Of a DNA stretch of 63,624 nt, positions 8,592 to 17,481 are shown one piece after another. This stretch comes from Lachnospiraceae bacterium. Lineage in GTDB: Bacteria; Bacillota; Clostridia; Lachnospirales; Lachnospiraceae. The notes beneath the pieces are model-generated. The model had not been told where the DNA came from. It worked only from the letters and a program-made list of their open reading frames with translations, and ran no database searches. The position numbers and the translations under genes were made by a program. The stretch covers positions 1 through 63,624 of the forward strand of contig CABJBM010000033.1 of the NCBI GenBank assembly GCA_902363835.1, read 5' to 3'. Numbering within the stretch: the stretch's first letter is position 1; each line of letters opens with the position of its first letter.

Positions 8592-8944
8592 AATTCCAGT
8601 TTGTAGGGCTTAGAAATTGATTTTGCCATTAATCAAAAGTTTTTGTAGAAGTTAATGACAAAGTCGAAGGAAAAGTCAATGGCAGCAAGTGGGGCAAAAA
8701 TCTTACCCCACCTATGGGTCTGCCAATTTATTTTTGCTACGCTATATAAACCATCCGTCTACAGGAATGTGAAAACGGTCTGTTTACTAGAGAGAAAAGC
8801 CTAGTGAATCAAAAATTTCTGGAATTTTGTAAGAAGAATAAACGTGTGTTTCTAACGTTGATGATTAGTCCACGGAAACTTATTTTACCTGGGGTAAATT
8901 TATAAGTTTGAAGTTGAATTTAAGATTATTGCGATAAAATGATC
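8592..8944. other. Intergenic with hairpin and repeat copy B
   Basis: A GTGGGG/CCCCAC hairpin near 8690-8712 follows the acetyltransferase gene but lacks a T run. Copy B of the degenerate repeat occupies 8790-8906. No gene seen until the GNAT remnant. Confidence 0.5.
8790..8906. repeat. Degenerate repeat, copy B
   Basis: About 117 bp, roughly four fifths identical to copy A by eye. The right end forms an imperfect hairpin, CTTATTTTACC-TGG-GGTAAATTTATAAG (8879-8906). Similarity stops sharply at TATAAG, as in copy A, with unrelated sequence beyond (a GNAT remnant here, an IS66 remnant there). That is what one expects of an element end or a recombination boundary. Confidence 0.7.
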
Positions 8945-9067
8945 ATGGAATCAACACAAGTTGACAAAGGCATCCGGCATTTCTATCGAAAGCTGGGATA
9001 CAAAAATAGAGGAAGCCTTTTTTTGATAACACACCATTTGAACAAACGTAAGAAAAGTTTCTATTAA
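8945..9067 (+). pseudogene. GNAT acetyltransferase C-terminal remnant
   Basis: Forty codons beginning MESTQVDKGIRHFYRKLGYK followed by NRGSLFL and a short tail. The GIRxFYRKLGYK.RG motif is the final beta-alpha unit of many small GNAT proteins. The frame opens only at 8924 (TAA at 8921-8923), so most of the catalytic domain is missing. It abuts repeat copy B on its left. Confidence 0.6.
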
Positions 9068-9120
9068 ACATTTTTAGCAGCATAATAAGCAATAGATGTT
9101 CATTTAAAACGGGGGTGTAT

Positions 9121-9870
9121 ATGAATACTGATTTTGTGAACTTGACAACAGAAAACCTTGCCAATGAGCATTTATGCTGCATTATCCGCAGTAAAAAGCT
9201 CCATCAAGGTATTGAAGCAAAGCGGCAATGGCTTTCAGACCGGTTAAATGAAGGTCATGTCTTTAGAAAGTTAAATGAAAAAGCTACGGTCTTTATCGAA
9301 TACGCACCTCTTGAAACAGCTTGGGTTCCCATAACTGGGGACAATTATTATTATCTGTATTGCTTATGGATTTCTGGTAGTTACAAAGGAAAAGGGTATG
9401 GGAAATCGCTGATGGAGTATTGTTTGGCTGATGCCAGAGAAAAGGGTAAATCTGGCATTTGTATGCTGGGAGCAAAAAAACAAAAATCTTTCCTTTCCGA
9501 CCAATCATTTGCAAAGAAGTTCGGCTTTGAGGTTGTTGATACTACCGATAATGGATATGAATTGCTTGCATTTTCTTTTGACGGAACAATGCCAAAGTTC
9601 GCACAAAATGTTAAAAACCAAGAAATTGAAAGCAAAGAGCTAACAATTTATTATGATATGCAATGCCCCTATGTCTATCAAAGCATTGAGATGATAAAAC
9701 AGCATTGTGAAATGAATAACGTTCCTGTATCTCTAATTCAAGTGGATACGCTGCAAAAAGCAAAGGAATTGCCTTGTGTTTTCAATAACTGGGGTGTGTT
9801 TTATAAAGGGAAATTTGAGACAGTGAATTTGTTAGATGTCGCTTCCTTAAAGAGAATACTTAAAAAATGA
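9121..9870 (+). CDS. YoaP-type GNAT acetyltransferase (paralog 2)
   Basis: Protein of 249 aa from ATG 9121 (MNTDFVNLTTEN); a GTG two codons earlier is also possible, but the GGGGG run at 9111-9115 spaces better with the ATG. The GNAT domain carries GSYKGKGYGKSLMEYCLADA, and the C-terminal YoaP-like domain has YYDMQCPYVYQSIEMI. It aligns with paralog 1 along its whole length (ENLxxEHLCC, the W.P....NYYYLYCLWISG block, KKQKSFLSD). The divergence suggests an old duplication rather than a recent copy. Cytoplasmic; substrate unknown. Confidence 0.88.
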   Translation: MNTDFVNLTTENLANEHLCCIIRSKKLHQGIEAKRQWLSDRLNEGHVFRKLNEKATVFIEYAPLETAWVPITGDNYYYLYCLWISGSYKGKGYGKSLMEYCLADAREKGKSGICMLGAKKQKSFLSDQSFAKKFGFEVVDTTDNGYELLAFSFDGTMPKFAQNVKNQEIESKELTIYYDMQCPYVYQSIEMIKQHCEMNNVPVSLIQVDTLQKAKELPCVFNNWGVFYKGKFETVNLLDVASLKRILKK

Positions 9871-10425
9871 AATTGCAATTTTGGTTTTTCCCGTTAATTA
9901 TTAGGACTGTATTTTAAATAATAGATTGAATGCTCATTATCTATATAATGCAAAGATAAGACTTACTTATATGAAAATGACCGATAGGCAGTTAATGGAG
10001 ACTGGAGAAGATGCGGGCCCGTCTATATCCTGCAAGCCGAACCGTATGCTAATTTTGATGGGGAAACAGGAGAAAACAAAAGAACAGTTCGGGGTAGATA
10101 ATATTGTCGATCTGTTTGAATTTGATAAAGTGAATTACCGGGAAGAATATTTAAATCAGTAAACCACGATCTGATTTTATTATACGTTTAATAGGGTGAC
10201 TTTGGCCTGAGATCAACCACGCCCTCCCATCATCACTATTACAGCATATAGGAATTGTGAAGTTTCCGTCGAATTATGTTGAAAGCAATATTGAATTACG
10301 TGTAGATTTTTTATTAGCCGATAGTAGAAAACAAGGGGCAGGGATAATAATCTGTGCCTTGTTTTATATTGTGGGTTTTGTTTTGAACACGCAGAGTGAA
10401 GGAAGTCAACGATAAGAACATTTGT
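9871..10425. other. Decayed intergenic region
   Basis: A + frame at 9926-10162 opens with TTG and reads KMTDRQLMETGEDAGP before a probable frameshift; the alternative frame continues PVYILQAEPYANFDGETGEN. I take this as a broken gene of unrecognised family. A second open run around 10250-10410 is unrecognised. A hairpin lies at 10330-10363. Confidence 0.4.
10330..10363 (+). terminator. Hairpin AACAAGGGGCAG/CTGTGCCTTGTT
   Basis: Twelve-base imperfect stem with a ten-base loop, followed by TTTATATTGTG. It would end transcription entering from the decayed region and so insulate the TerB operon downstream. The T run is short. Confidence 0.45.
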
Positions 10426-10454
10426 TTGCGTTATCCATATTAATATGATATATT
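10426..10454 (+). promoter_or_regulatory. Candidate promoter of the TerB operon
   Basis: TTGCGT (10426-10431), 17-base spacer, TATATT (10449-10454). The -10 is good and the -35 matches only TTG. It lies about 145 bp before the first gene of the operon, leaving a long leader. Confidence 0.35.
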
Positions 10455-10596
10455 ATTTCTATAGGTCGCAATAAAAGAATTGTGAAGAAGATGATCGATT
10501 AAGTTTGTTTACAGCTGTCAAAGATTGAAAGGAATAGACTTCTGGAGAGACAGCTTATATCAAAAAAGGGGGTAGCGGGTATTTCTCGTAATTAAA

Positions 10597-12291
10597 ATGC
10601 GTATGAACAAAATTGACAAGAAATATAAACCTGTTAAAATACCGGGACAAATTTCTTTTTTTGAAGAAAAGGAAAATCAATTAAAACAGTTTCTACAAGA
10701 AGTCACTTCTGTTTCCGTTAAAGAAGAGGTTTTTGCTGAGATTGAAATTGACGGAGGAACAAACAGTAATCAGGCATTTTCTGTACCTCAGCCACAAGCA
10801 GTAAATCCTATCGTTGATGAGAGGCGTAAGATATTTAATGAAATGAGACAAATAGCAAGAGATATCCGGCTTCCATTTAATTACAATTCTCATTTTTATA
10901 ACCAACAAACACGGATTAATAATTCCAAAGTATTCTATAAACAAGCTGTTTTTATGAAGGATTACGAGGATGATTACGATGGTTATGTAGAGTTTTCAAA
11001 CTACTTTCCTTATTACCAGCAAATGAGTTATGCGCAGCTCAGAACATATTTTACATGGCGGACTGATGTAAGAAAAGGTAATGTCACAAATGTTTCATTA
11101 TCATATGCCTTTGTTTATATTTACGAGCTGATTCATAATATTGGAGTAGCTGATTCTCAGGAAGGGCTTGATAAGCTGATGTCTTTCTGGAGAGCTTTTA
11201 AGCGTTTTGACTCTTCCATTGATAAATATGTGATTAAGTGGATAAAGGACTATCATATTTATTATGATCTCCCGAAGCCATTTAAGGAATTTGTCTGCGA
11301 AAATAATCTGCAAACACATTATGCCAAAGTATTCATGTATGAAACCGATATGAACGACAACTTTGATTTATTTTGCAATGTTTCAAAGTATGATATCAGA
11401 AAATCAACTTTTTTTACCGATGATACAAAAGGACAGCTCAGTGATTGTTTTTGTACTGTAATCCATAAACTTAGAGTTGTTTTTAATAGGGCTGGTATTA
11501 TTTTTGACGATTTGATTTTTTATCCGACAAATAAGAGGTCTGTATGGACGCCTTTTAAGGATGCATTGTTTTATTCAGCGCTTAAGATACCGGATAAGAA
11601 AGTTGTGTTTTCCGATAAAGAAATATATATATGTTCTAAAAACAATTGGTCTTTTAGCTCCACGCTGGCTATGAACAGCGGTCGGCAGCTCATTGGCTAT
11701 ATTATGAAACAAACAGAATCCGAGCTACGAAAAGTTACAAAATTCAGACACAAGCTATCAGCTGATATTAATTTAGTTGACAGTGAGCTTATAAAAAAAC
11801 TTGAATTTGCGGGCCTTTCCCTTGAAAATATAATTCACGAAGCGGTAAATGAGTATTACAAAGAATCAACAAAAATTGTTGTATCCGTTGATGAAACTTC
11901 TCTTCATAAAATAAGACTGGAAGCTGATGACACTCAGGAAAAACTAATTGTGCCGGATGCCGAGCCTATGATGTATTTTGAATCAAGCACAGCAGAGGCC
12001 AGTCCTGTTATATCTCAAACTGTTTTTGCCGATGCCTCTGCAGCAATGGAAGACGATTGGACAAGTCTTTTTAATATACTCGGGGAAACAGAAGTGAATG
12101 CGCTTAAATTAATACTTCAAGGGGATACAAATCTGAAACATTTTGCAGATGCCAACGGGGTTATGTTAGAGGTGCTGGCTGACAGTATTAATGAAAAGGC
12201 GATTGACACAATTGGTGATAACATTCTTGAACTTGATGATTGTTTGACTATATATGAAGAATATATAAATAAAATTAAGGAAATGGTGTAA
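10597..12291 (+). CDS. TerB_N/TerB_C domain protein
   Basis: Protein of 564 aa, first gene of a three-gene operon. After a variable N-terminal 75 residues comes a TerB_N domain (about 80-240; YYQQMSYAQLRTYFTWRTDV, then LSYAFVYIYELIHNIG). The C-terminal 80 residues look like TerB_C (GETEVNALKLILQG, then ADSINEKAIDTIGDNILELD). TerB_N/TerB_C proteins are known companions of helicase/ATPase gene sets proposed to process DNA, separate from the tellurite genes. No nuclease motif is visible. The ATG at 10597 has only a distant GGGGG (10568-10572) and an in-frame stop lies at 10573-10575, so the start is nearly fixed (10597 or 10603). Four bases separate it from the ATPase gene. Probably cytoplasmic; role inferred from context. 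Confidence 0.82.
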   Translation: MRMNKIDKKYKPVKIPGQISFFEEKENQLKQFLQEVTSVSVKEEVFAEIEIDGGTNSNQAFSVPQPQAVNPIVDERRKIFNEMRQIARDIRLPFNYNSHFYNQQTRINNSKVFYKQAVFMKDYEDDYDGYVEFSNYFPYYQQMSYAQLRTYFTWRTDVRKGNVTNVSLSYAFVYIYELIHNIGVADSQEGLDKLMSFWRAFKRFDSSIDKYVIKWIKDYHIYYDLPKPFKEFVCENNLQTHYAKVFMYETDMNDNFDLFCNVSKYDIRKSTFFTDDTKGQLSDCFCTVIHKLRVVFNRAGIIFDDLIFYPTNKRSVWTPFKDALFYSALKIPDKKVVFSDKEIYICSKNNWSFSSTLAMNSGRQLIGYIMKQTESELRKVTKFRHKLSADINLVDSELIKKLEFAGLSLENIIHEAVNEYYKESTKIVVSVDETSLHKIRLEADDTQEKLIVPDAEPMMYFESSTAEASPVISQTVFADASAAMEDDWTSLFNILGETEVNALKLILQGDTNLKHFADANGVMLEVLADSINEKAIDTIGDNILELDDCLTIYEEYINKIKEMV

Positions 12292-12295
12292 TATA

Positions 12296-13612
12296 ATGGA
12301 AAATAAATTGCCCATGAGGATAGCCAATATACTAATTAATGCACTAAAGGGCGGTGTCGTTCCCCGCATAGGACTTGAATACATCACTGTAGGGCGGACA
12401 CAGGAAATTGCAGCGATTTTACATGATATTGAAATGATTGAGGATGGAAGTGCTTCTTTTCGATTTATTGTTGGTAAGTATGGCAGCGGTAAAAGCTTTT
12501 TACTTCAAACCATACGCAATTATGCTACAGCAAAAGGCTTTGCAGTGGTTGATGCCGACCTTTCACCTGAACGGCGGTTTGCGGGAACAAAAGGGCAAGG
12601 CCTTGCAACATACAAAGAACTGATCCAAAACCTTTCAACGAAATCAAAGCCGGATGGCGGTGCTCTGCCGTTGATTTTGGAAAAATGGATCTCAGGCATA
12701 CAGGCGTCTATAAGAGCGGAGTCTGAAGCAGAAGGCGAAGAGTTTGACCTATTAGTTGAAAAACAGATATATGCCGTAGCCGGTTCTCTTGAGGGCATGG
12801 TCAATGGTTTTGAGTTTGCCAAGGCAATTGCTACTTACTGGAGAGCCTACCAACAAGATGATGTTGCAATGAAATCAAATGTACTGAAGTGGTTTCGCGG
12901 TGAATATGCATCCCGCAAGGAAGCAAAGGCAGATTTGGATATTAATTTCATTGTTACGGATGAAACATGGTATGATTTTTTGAAAATATTTGCTATTTTC
13001 TTAGTAAACGCCGGATATAAAGGGCTATTGGTTTTCATTGATGAACTTGTCAATATTTTTAAGATTCCAAACTCCATCACAAGGCAAAACAATTATGAAA
13101 AAATTCTGACTATGTATAATGATGTGTTACAGGGCAAAGCAAAGCATATTGGATTTTTAATCGGCGGTACACCTCAGTGTATTGAAGATAAATACAAAGG
13201 CATGTTCAGTTATGAAGCTCTTCGGTCTCGCCTTGCAGAAGGACATTTTGCCACTGATGAGATGAAGGACTTAACCGCTCCCATTATCAGGCTGCAAATG
13301 CTTACGCAAGAAGAGGTGTATGTTCTCGTTGAAAAGCTGCGGGACATTCATGCACAGCTATACAACTATACACCAATGATGAGTCATGAGGATTTACTGT
13401 ACTTCCTGACGGTGGAATATAATCGTGTTGGTGCAGGCACACATATCACTCCAAGAGAAATCATCCGTGATTTCATCGAACTTGTCAATATTCTGCAACA
13501 GAACCCAAAGAAAAGTGTGTCTGATATTTTAGGCAGCAACAGCTTTGAAATGGCCAAGGGTGGTCTGTCCGATGAAACTATACACAGTGATTTTTTAGAT
13601 TTCGAGGTATAA
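12296..13612 (+). CDS. BrxD-like ATP-binding protein (DUF2791)
   Basis: Protein of 438 aa, the normal length for the BREX ATPase BrxD/DUF2791 family. Walker A is GKYGSGKS (residues 60-67). Walker B is LLVFIDEL (D249, E250). Between and after are helical insertions and a sensor-like strand HIGFLIGGTP; the C-terminal part resembles a winged-helix region (THITPREIIRDFIEL). Such AAA-like ATPases pair with a large Lhr-like helicase (BrxHI) in type 2 BREX loci. Here the partner helicase starts seven bases after the stop, and the TerB gene ends four bases before this start. No PglX methylase, PglZ or BrxC is in the window, so this is not a full BREX. A DNA-dependent ATPase role is inferred. Confidence 0.88.
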   Translation: MENKLPMRIANILINALKGGVVPRIGLEYITVGRTQEIAAILHDIEMIEDGSASFRFIVGKYGSGKSFLLQTIRNYATAKGFAVVDADLSPERRFAGTKGQGLATYKELIQNLSTKSKPDGGALPLILEKWISGIQASIRAESEAEGEEFDLLVEKQIYAVAGSLEGMVNGFEFAKAIATYWRAYQQDDVAMKSNVLKWFRGEYASRKEAKADLDINFIVTDETWYDFLKIFAIFLVNAGYKGLLVFIDELVNIFKIPNSITRQNNYEKILTMYNDVLQGKAKHIGFLIGGTPQCIEDKYKGMFSYEALRSRLAEGHFATDEMKDLTAPIIRLQMLTQEEVYVLVEKLRDIHAQLYNYTPMMSHEDLLYFLTVEYNRVGAGTHITPREIIRDFIELVNILQQNPKKSVSDILGSNSFEMAKGGLSDETIHSDFLDFEV

Positions 13613-13618
13613 ACTAAA

Positions 13619-15859
13619 ATGGATGTATTTAACAGACTTGCTCCTTTCATACAGGATTTTATATATCAGAATAAATGGGAGGAATTACGTGGAATTCAGG
13701 TTGCCTCTTGCGAGGTCATTTGGGGCAGTGATGACAATTTGCTGCTTTCCTCCGGCACAGCCTCTGGAAAAACCGAAGCGGCTTTTTTGCCTGTGCTTAC
13801 GGAGCTGTATGAGAAACCTTCCCGTTCGGTAGGCGTAATGTATATTTCACCGCTGAAAGCTCTTATTAACGACCAGTTCAAACGCCTGGAGCAGTTACTT
13901 GTTGATTCCCATATTCCTGTTTGCAAATGGCATGGTGACGCATCACAAACCAAGAAAAATGAGTTAATCAAGCATCCGGAAGGGATTATTCAAATCACCC
14001 CGGAATCACTTGAAAGCCTTCTCACCAATAAGCGCGGCGCCTGCCTCCAAATGTTCTCTGATTTGCGATTTGTCATTATTGATGAAGTACATCAGTTTAT
14101 GCGCGATGCACGCGGTGTTCAGTTGTTGTGCATCTTAGAACGCCTTCAAAAGCTGACTGGCGTAAATCCAAGGCGCATCGGCCTTTCGGCAACGCTGGGT
14201 GATGTGTCTTTAGCGCAGAACTGGCTCAATACGGGAACCGGCCGTAACTGTGCCGCTCCCATAACGGAAGAAGGAAAGAAGCGTATCAAACTTCATGTGG
14301 AACGTTTTGTTAACCTGCACGATAAGCGTGATATCGCTGACAGCGACGCAAGCGATAACAAGGTTGTAACAGGCGGGAATATGGGTGATCGGGAGCATTA
14401 CGAATATTTATTTAAGATGACGCTTGATAAAAAGACTATCATTTTTACAAACAGCCGGGAAGAAACCGAACTTGTTATGGCAAATCTTCGTGAAATTGCG
14501 TTACAAAAAAAAGCACCCGATGTTTACCGGGTTCATCACGGAAATGTTTCTGCGTTGCTTCGGGAAAACACAGAGGATGAGATGAAATCAAGTGATGATA
14601 AAATTGTCACCGGTGCAACCGTTACATTGGAGTTGGGGATTGACATTGGTTCGCTTGATCAAGCAGTACAGGTCGGTGCCCCGCTCAGCGTTTCCAGCTT
14701 TGCACAGCGGCTTGGCAGATGCGGACGTAGAGGTCAGGTTCCACAACTGCTATTTACCTTTGTTGAAGATATCCGAATCAATCCAGCTGATACACTGGGG
14801 CCTATCAATTGGGAGTTTATCCGAACGATTGCTATTATTGAGCTGTATATAAAGGACCATTGGATAGAACCAATTTATCCCCATCATCATGCGTACAACC
14901 TTCTGTATCATCAAACGATGAGCCACTTAAAAAGCAGTGGTGAACTTTCCCCTGCAGCTCTTGCACAGGTTATCCTTACTTTGGGTTGCTTTAGCCATAT
15001 TTCCCAGGAGGACTATAAACAGTTATTGACTCATCTTATCAATATTGAGCAATTACAGCGAACAGAACATGAGGGCCTGATGATCGGCAGAGAAGGAGAA
15101 AAAATTGTAAACAGTCATCATTTTCTCACGGTTTTCCTTGCACCGGAATATTTGCTTGTTAAAGATGAAAACCGTACAATCGGCACTGTTGATAAGGTTT
15201 ACCCTGTTGGTACTCGTTTTGCATTGGCGGGCATGACATGGGAAACTGTTGATGTCAATATAAAATCAAAGGTTATTTTTGTTAAAAAAGTACCGGGTAT
15301 TTCTGTAGTTGACTGGGACGTGGATTTCGATGCGGAGCTGCATACTGTTTTAGTAAAAAAGGTCCGCAGCATTCTTCAAGGTGATTTGCCGTATCCGTAC
15401 TTGAGTGAAAGGTGCCGTGAACGATTAACGGAAATACAATACATTGCTCGAAATAGCGGTATTTTAGAAAATCTGGTTACCCCTCTTTCCGATATAAAAT
15501 ACGCGGTGTTCCCCTGGGTGGGGACACGACAGTTATTAACTCTTCATTATGCGTTGTTGAAAAGGAAAATAAAAAGTAAACATCCTTGGATTACCTGTGT
15601 CTATTTAGAGGTGAATTTCACTGGAACGAAAGAAGAATTGGAACATATTATATTCGATATTATAAAATCTGATCTGGATTTATATGAGCTTCCTTTACCT
15701 GAGAAAGTGCAGATTGACGGTAAATATAACGAGTTTATTCCTTTTCACTTACTGCGCAAACAATTTATTGAGGATTATTTGGATTTTGAAGGGTTAAAAG
15801 AGGCATTTGAGTATGGGGGCGCTGTATTTATGGGGAATAATGAAACTAGGCATGGATAA
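13619..15859 (+). CDS. Lhr/BrxHI-like DEAD/DEAH helicase
   Basis: Superfamily 2 helicase of 746 aa. Motif I SSGTASGKTEA (K51), Ia YISPLKALINDQ, II IDEVHQF (D155-E156-V157-H158), III GLSATLGD, IV FTNSREETE, V ATVTLELGIDIG, VI QRLGRCGRRGQ are all present, so the motor should be active. About 330 C-terminal residues, unrelated to the motor, probably bind nucleic acid or the partner ATPase. The length and the DEVH box fit the Lhr-like BrxHI helicases. GAGGT in the last codons of the preceding gene gives the ribosome site for ATG 13619. It is the last gene of the operon; after it come 150 bp without features and the convergent surface cluster. Confidence 0.9.
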   Translation: MDVFNRLAPFIQDFIYQNKWEELRGIQVASCEVIWGSDDNLLLSSGTASGKTEAAFLPVLTELYEKPSRSVGVMYISPLKALINDQFKRLEQLLVDSHIPVCKWHGDASQTKKNELIKHPEGIIQITPESLESLLTNKRGACLQMFSDLRFVIIDEVHQFMRDARGVQLLCILERLQKLTGVNPRRIGLSATLGDVSLAQNWLNTGTGRNCAAPITEEGKKRIKLHVERFVNLHDKRDIADSDASDNKVVTGGNMGDREHYEYLFKMTLDKKTIIFTNSREETELVMANLREIALQKKAPDVYRVHHGNVSALLRENTEDEMKSSDDKIVTGATVTLELGIDIGSLDQAVQVGAPLSVSSFAQRLGRCGRRGQVPQLLFTFVEDIRINPADTLGPINWEFIRTIAIIELYIKDHWIEPIYPHHHAYNLLYHQTMSHLKSSGELSPAALAQVILTLGCFSHISQEDYKQLLTHLINIEQLQRTEHEGLMIGREGEKIVNSHHFLTVFLAPEYLLVKDENRTIGTVDKVYPVGTRFALAGMTWETVDVNIKSKVIFVKKVPGISVVDWDVDFDAELHTVLVKKVRSILQGDLPYPYLSERCRERLTEIQYIARNSGILENLVTPLSDIKYAVFPWVGTRQLLTLHYALLKRKIKSKHPWITCVYLEVNFTGTKEELEHIIFDIIKSDLDLYELPLPEKVQIDGKYNEFIPFHLLRKQFIEDYLDFEGLKEAFEYGGAVFMGNNETRHG

Positions 15860-16015
15860 TGCAGTGTTGGTATTAGGTACTAAGATATAAAAAAATAAGG
15901 ATATCATTTATCATTGACGGATCACCCTTTATATCTGGCTTGTGATACGCCTGCGGCATACTTGATCAACATAGGGGACCGAAGGCGCTCATAAGACAGG
16001 GAAGGTATTTGGAGA

Positions 16016-16906
16016 TTAACTTTCATATCCGTAAAGTGTAATCTGGTTTTTACCTGCCACACAGATTTCAATTTCTACAGCATCCAGCTGTATTGCGTTT
16101 CCAAGACCCAGCCCCGTATGAGTTCCTACAAATGATGTCTGCAGATTATTGATTACGTTCCAGGGATTTGATGCTCCAAGTACTGCATTTGTTATGTCAT
16201 ACGTGACGGGATTTGTCAAATAATCAATAGTGCCTATTAAGGAGAGACTTATCTGCTGCAATTCAGTCCAATTATCCTGAGAATCGGGCCGCCAATAGAG
16301 TATCATTGTACTGACACCTATTGCAACCGTCAGGTTAAGACGGCAATAATATTTAATCACAACACTTTTAATTTCCAAATAGGTATATATTGACGGCAGC
16401 ATACTATATCCTAAGACAATTCTTCCTCTGGTTTGCAAAAGCAATCCTGAATTTAAAACAGCAAAGCTTCCGTTGGCAAGGCCTGCAGCATTATTTACAT
16501 TAGTAAAATCACTTCTGCTGTTATAGGCAACCTGCGTTGCGCTGACAGCACCAAAAATATTGCATTTTATTTTTTCATCAGATGTGCTTACCATAAGGGC
16601 ATTATTGGCTTTAAGCTTGTATGCGGAAGAAAAACGTTGACTTACAGTATTGATGGATTCCGTTATTCTTAGAGAGAGAAAATTTTTATCACCATCACTT
16701 AATATAATAGATATATCCAGCGGAGCTGATACTTGTACTGCTGTGAGAAGAATGCTTTTTTCTGTTTCCGGGACCCAAATACTCTTTTTTGCAGATAAAA
16801 TACCAAAACTATCATATTTAATGATATATGAACTTTCTTCCATGGCTACATTAATTTGCTGGTTGTTTTGTGTCATACTACTGTTTTTTTGAATTATTTG
16901 TTTCAC
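16016..16906 (-). CDS. Hypothetical surface protein, paralog of the gene at 16940
   Basis: Protein of 296 aa starting at GTG 16906 (MKQIIQKN), with GAAAGAGAG upstream. The first 125 residues match the neighbouring 123 aa protein: IWVPETEKSILLTAVQVSAP, then FLSLRITESINTVSQRFSSA. A second, beta-rich domain follows (about 130-296, ending QITLYGYES). It has no signal peptide and no cysteine clusters. It lies in one minus-strand operon with that paralog, directly downstream of the DUF4183 genes. I do not recognise the family; the setting suggests a spore-coat or exosporium component. No catalytic motif is seen. Confidence 0.65.
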   Translation of the reverse strand: MKQIIQKNSSMTQNNQQINVAMEESSYIIKYDSFGILSAKKSIWVPETEKSILLTAVQVSAPLDISIILSDGDKNFLSLRITESINTVSQRFSSAYKLKANNALMVSTSDEKIKCNIFGAVSATQVAYNSRSDFTNVNNAAGLANGSFAVLNSGLLLQTRGRIVLGYSMLPSIYTYLEIKSVVIKYYCRLNLTVAIGVSTMILYWRPDSQDNWTELQQISLSLIGTIDYLTNPVTYDITNAVLGASNPWNVINNLQTSFVGTHTGLGLGNAIQLDAVEIEICVAGKNQITLYGYES

Positions 16907-16939
16907 AATATGACTCTCTTTCTATATTTTATCATAGCC

Positions 16940-17311
16940 TCACAGTTCATAGCCTATGAGGGAGATATTTACAGTTCCAACAGCACTTGTAGTGACGGAA
17001 ATCACTTCATCCGTGTTAAATTTAATAGGAGAAGAAAAGCTTTCACTATAAGTGGCAAGAGTAGTTGTAAGAATGATTGACAGAAAAAGATTATTATTTC
17101 CTCTCTTTAATTGAATGGTCAGCGGAGCAGGAGCCGAGACTTGAAGTGCTGTAAGGTATATACTTTTACCGTAACTTGGCGTCCAGATTGCTGCATTGGT
17201 TTGAACTGTAGAATATGTCTGAAACAAGACAATATCAGAGGCATATTCTCTTGTAAATATTGGGTTTTCCAGGTTAAAAACAATGCTCATTAGTTTAGTG
17301 TTATTGTCCAT
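16940..17311 (-). CDS. Hypothetical single-domain paralog
   Basis: Protein of 123 aa. ATG 17311 (MDNNTKLMSIVF) has AGGAG eight bases upstream; a longer frame to 17362 lacks a ribosome site. It is a single copy of the beta domain shared with the next gene: IWTPSYGKSIYLTALQVSAP, LFLSIILTTTLATYSESFSS and the closing ISLIGYEL, which parallels ITLYGYES in its partner. It starts with MDNN like the anchor-A protein at 67-1896. No signal peptide. Probably a structural protein of the same surface layer as its neighbours; function unknown. Confidence 0.65.
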   Translation of the reverse strand: MDNNTKLMSIVFNLENPIFTREYASDIVLFQTYSTVQTNAAIWTPSYGKSIYLTALQVSAPAPLTIQLKRGNNNLFLSIILTTTLATYSESFSSPIKFNTDEVISVTTSAVGTVNISLIGYEL

Positions 17312-17481
17312 TAATAAAACTCCTATATGATATATTTTATTGTTAAAGCAATAATATTTCATTATGTGACGGCTTATCTATAGGTTTACTGATGCGAGGA
17401 TTTAGATATCATACAAACCCTATGATATTCTATTGGTAATCAAAATGTAAATGTTTTTGTTCTCTCATAAAAACCGCTTGA

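Noticed and set aside
8690..8712. Terminator after the first acetyltransferase
   Set aside because: The GTGGGG/CCCCAC stem has no T run on either side, so I list it only as a hairpin.
10597..12291. Tellurite-resistance operon
   Set aside because: TerB_N/TerB_C domains alone do not make a ter operon; no TerC, TerD or TerZ gene is near.
10597..15859. Complete BREX system
   Set aside because: No PglX methylase, PglZ, BrxC or BrxA/B gene is present; only the BrxD and BrxHI-like parts.
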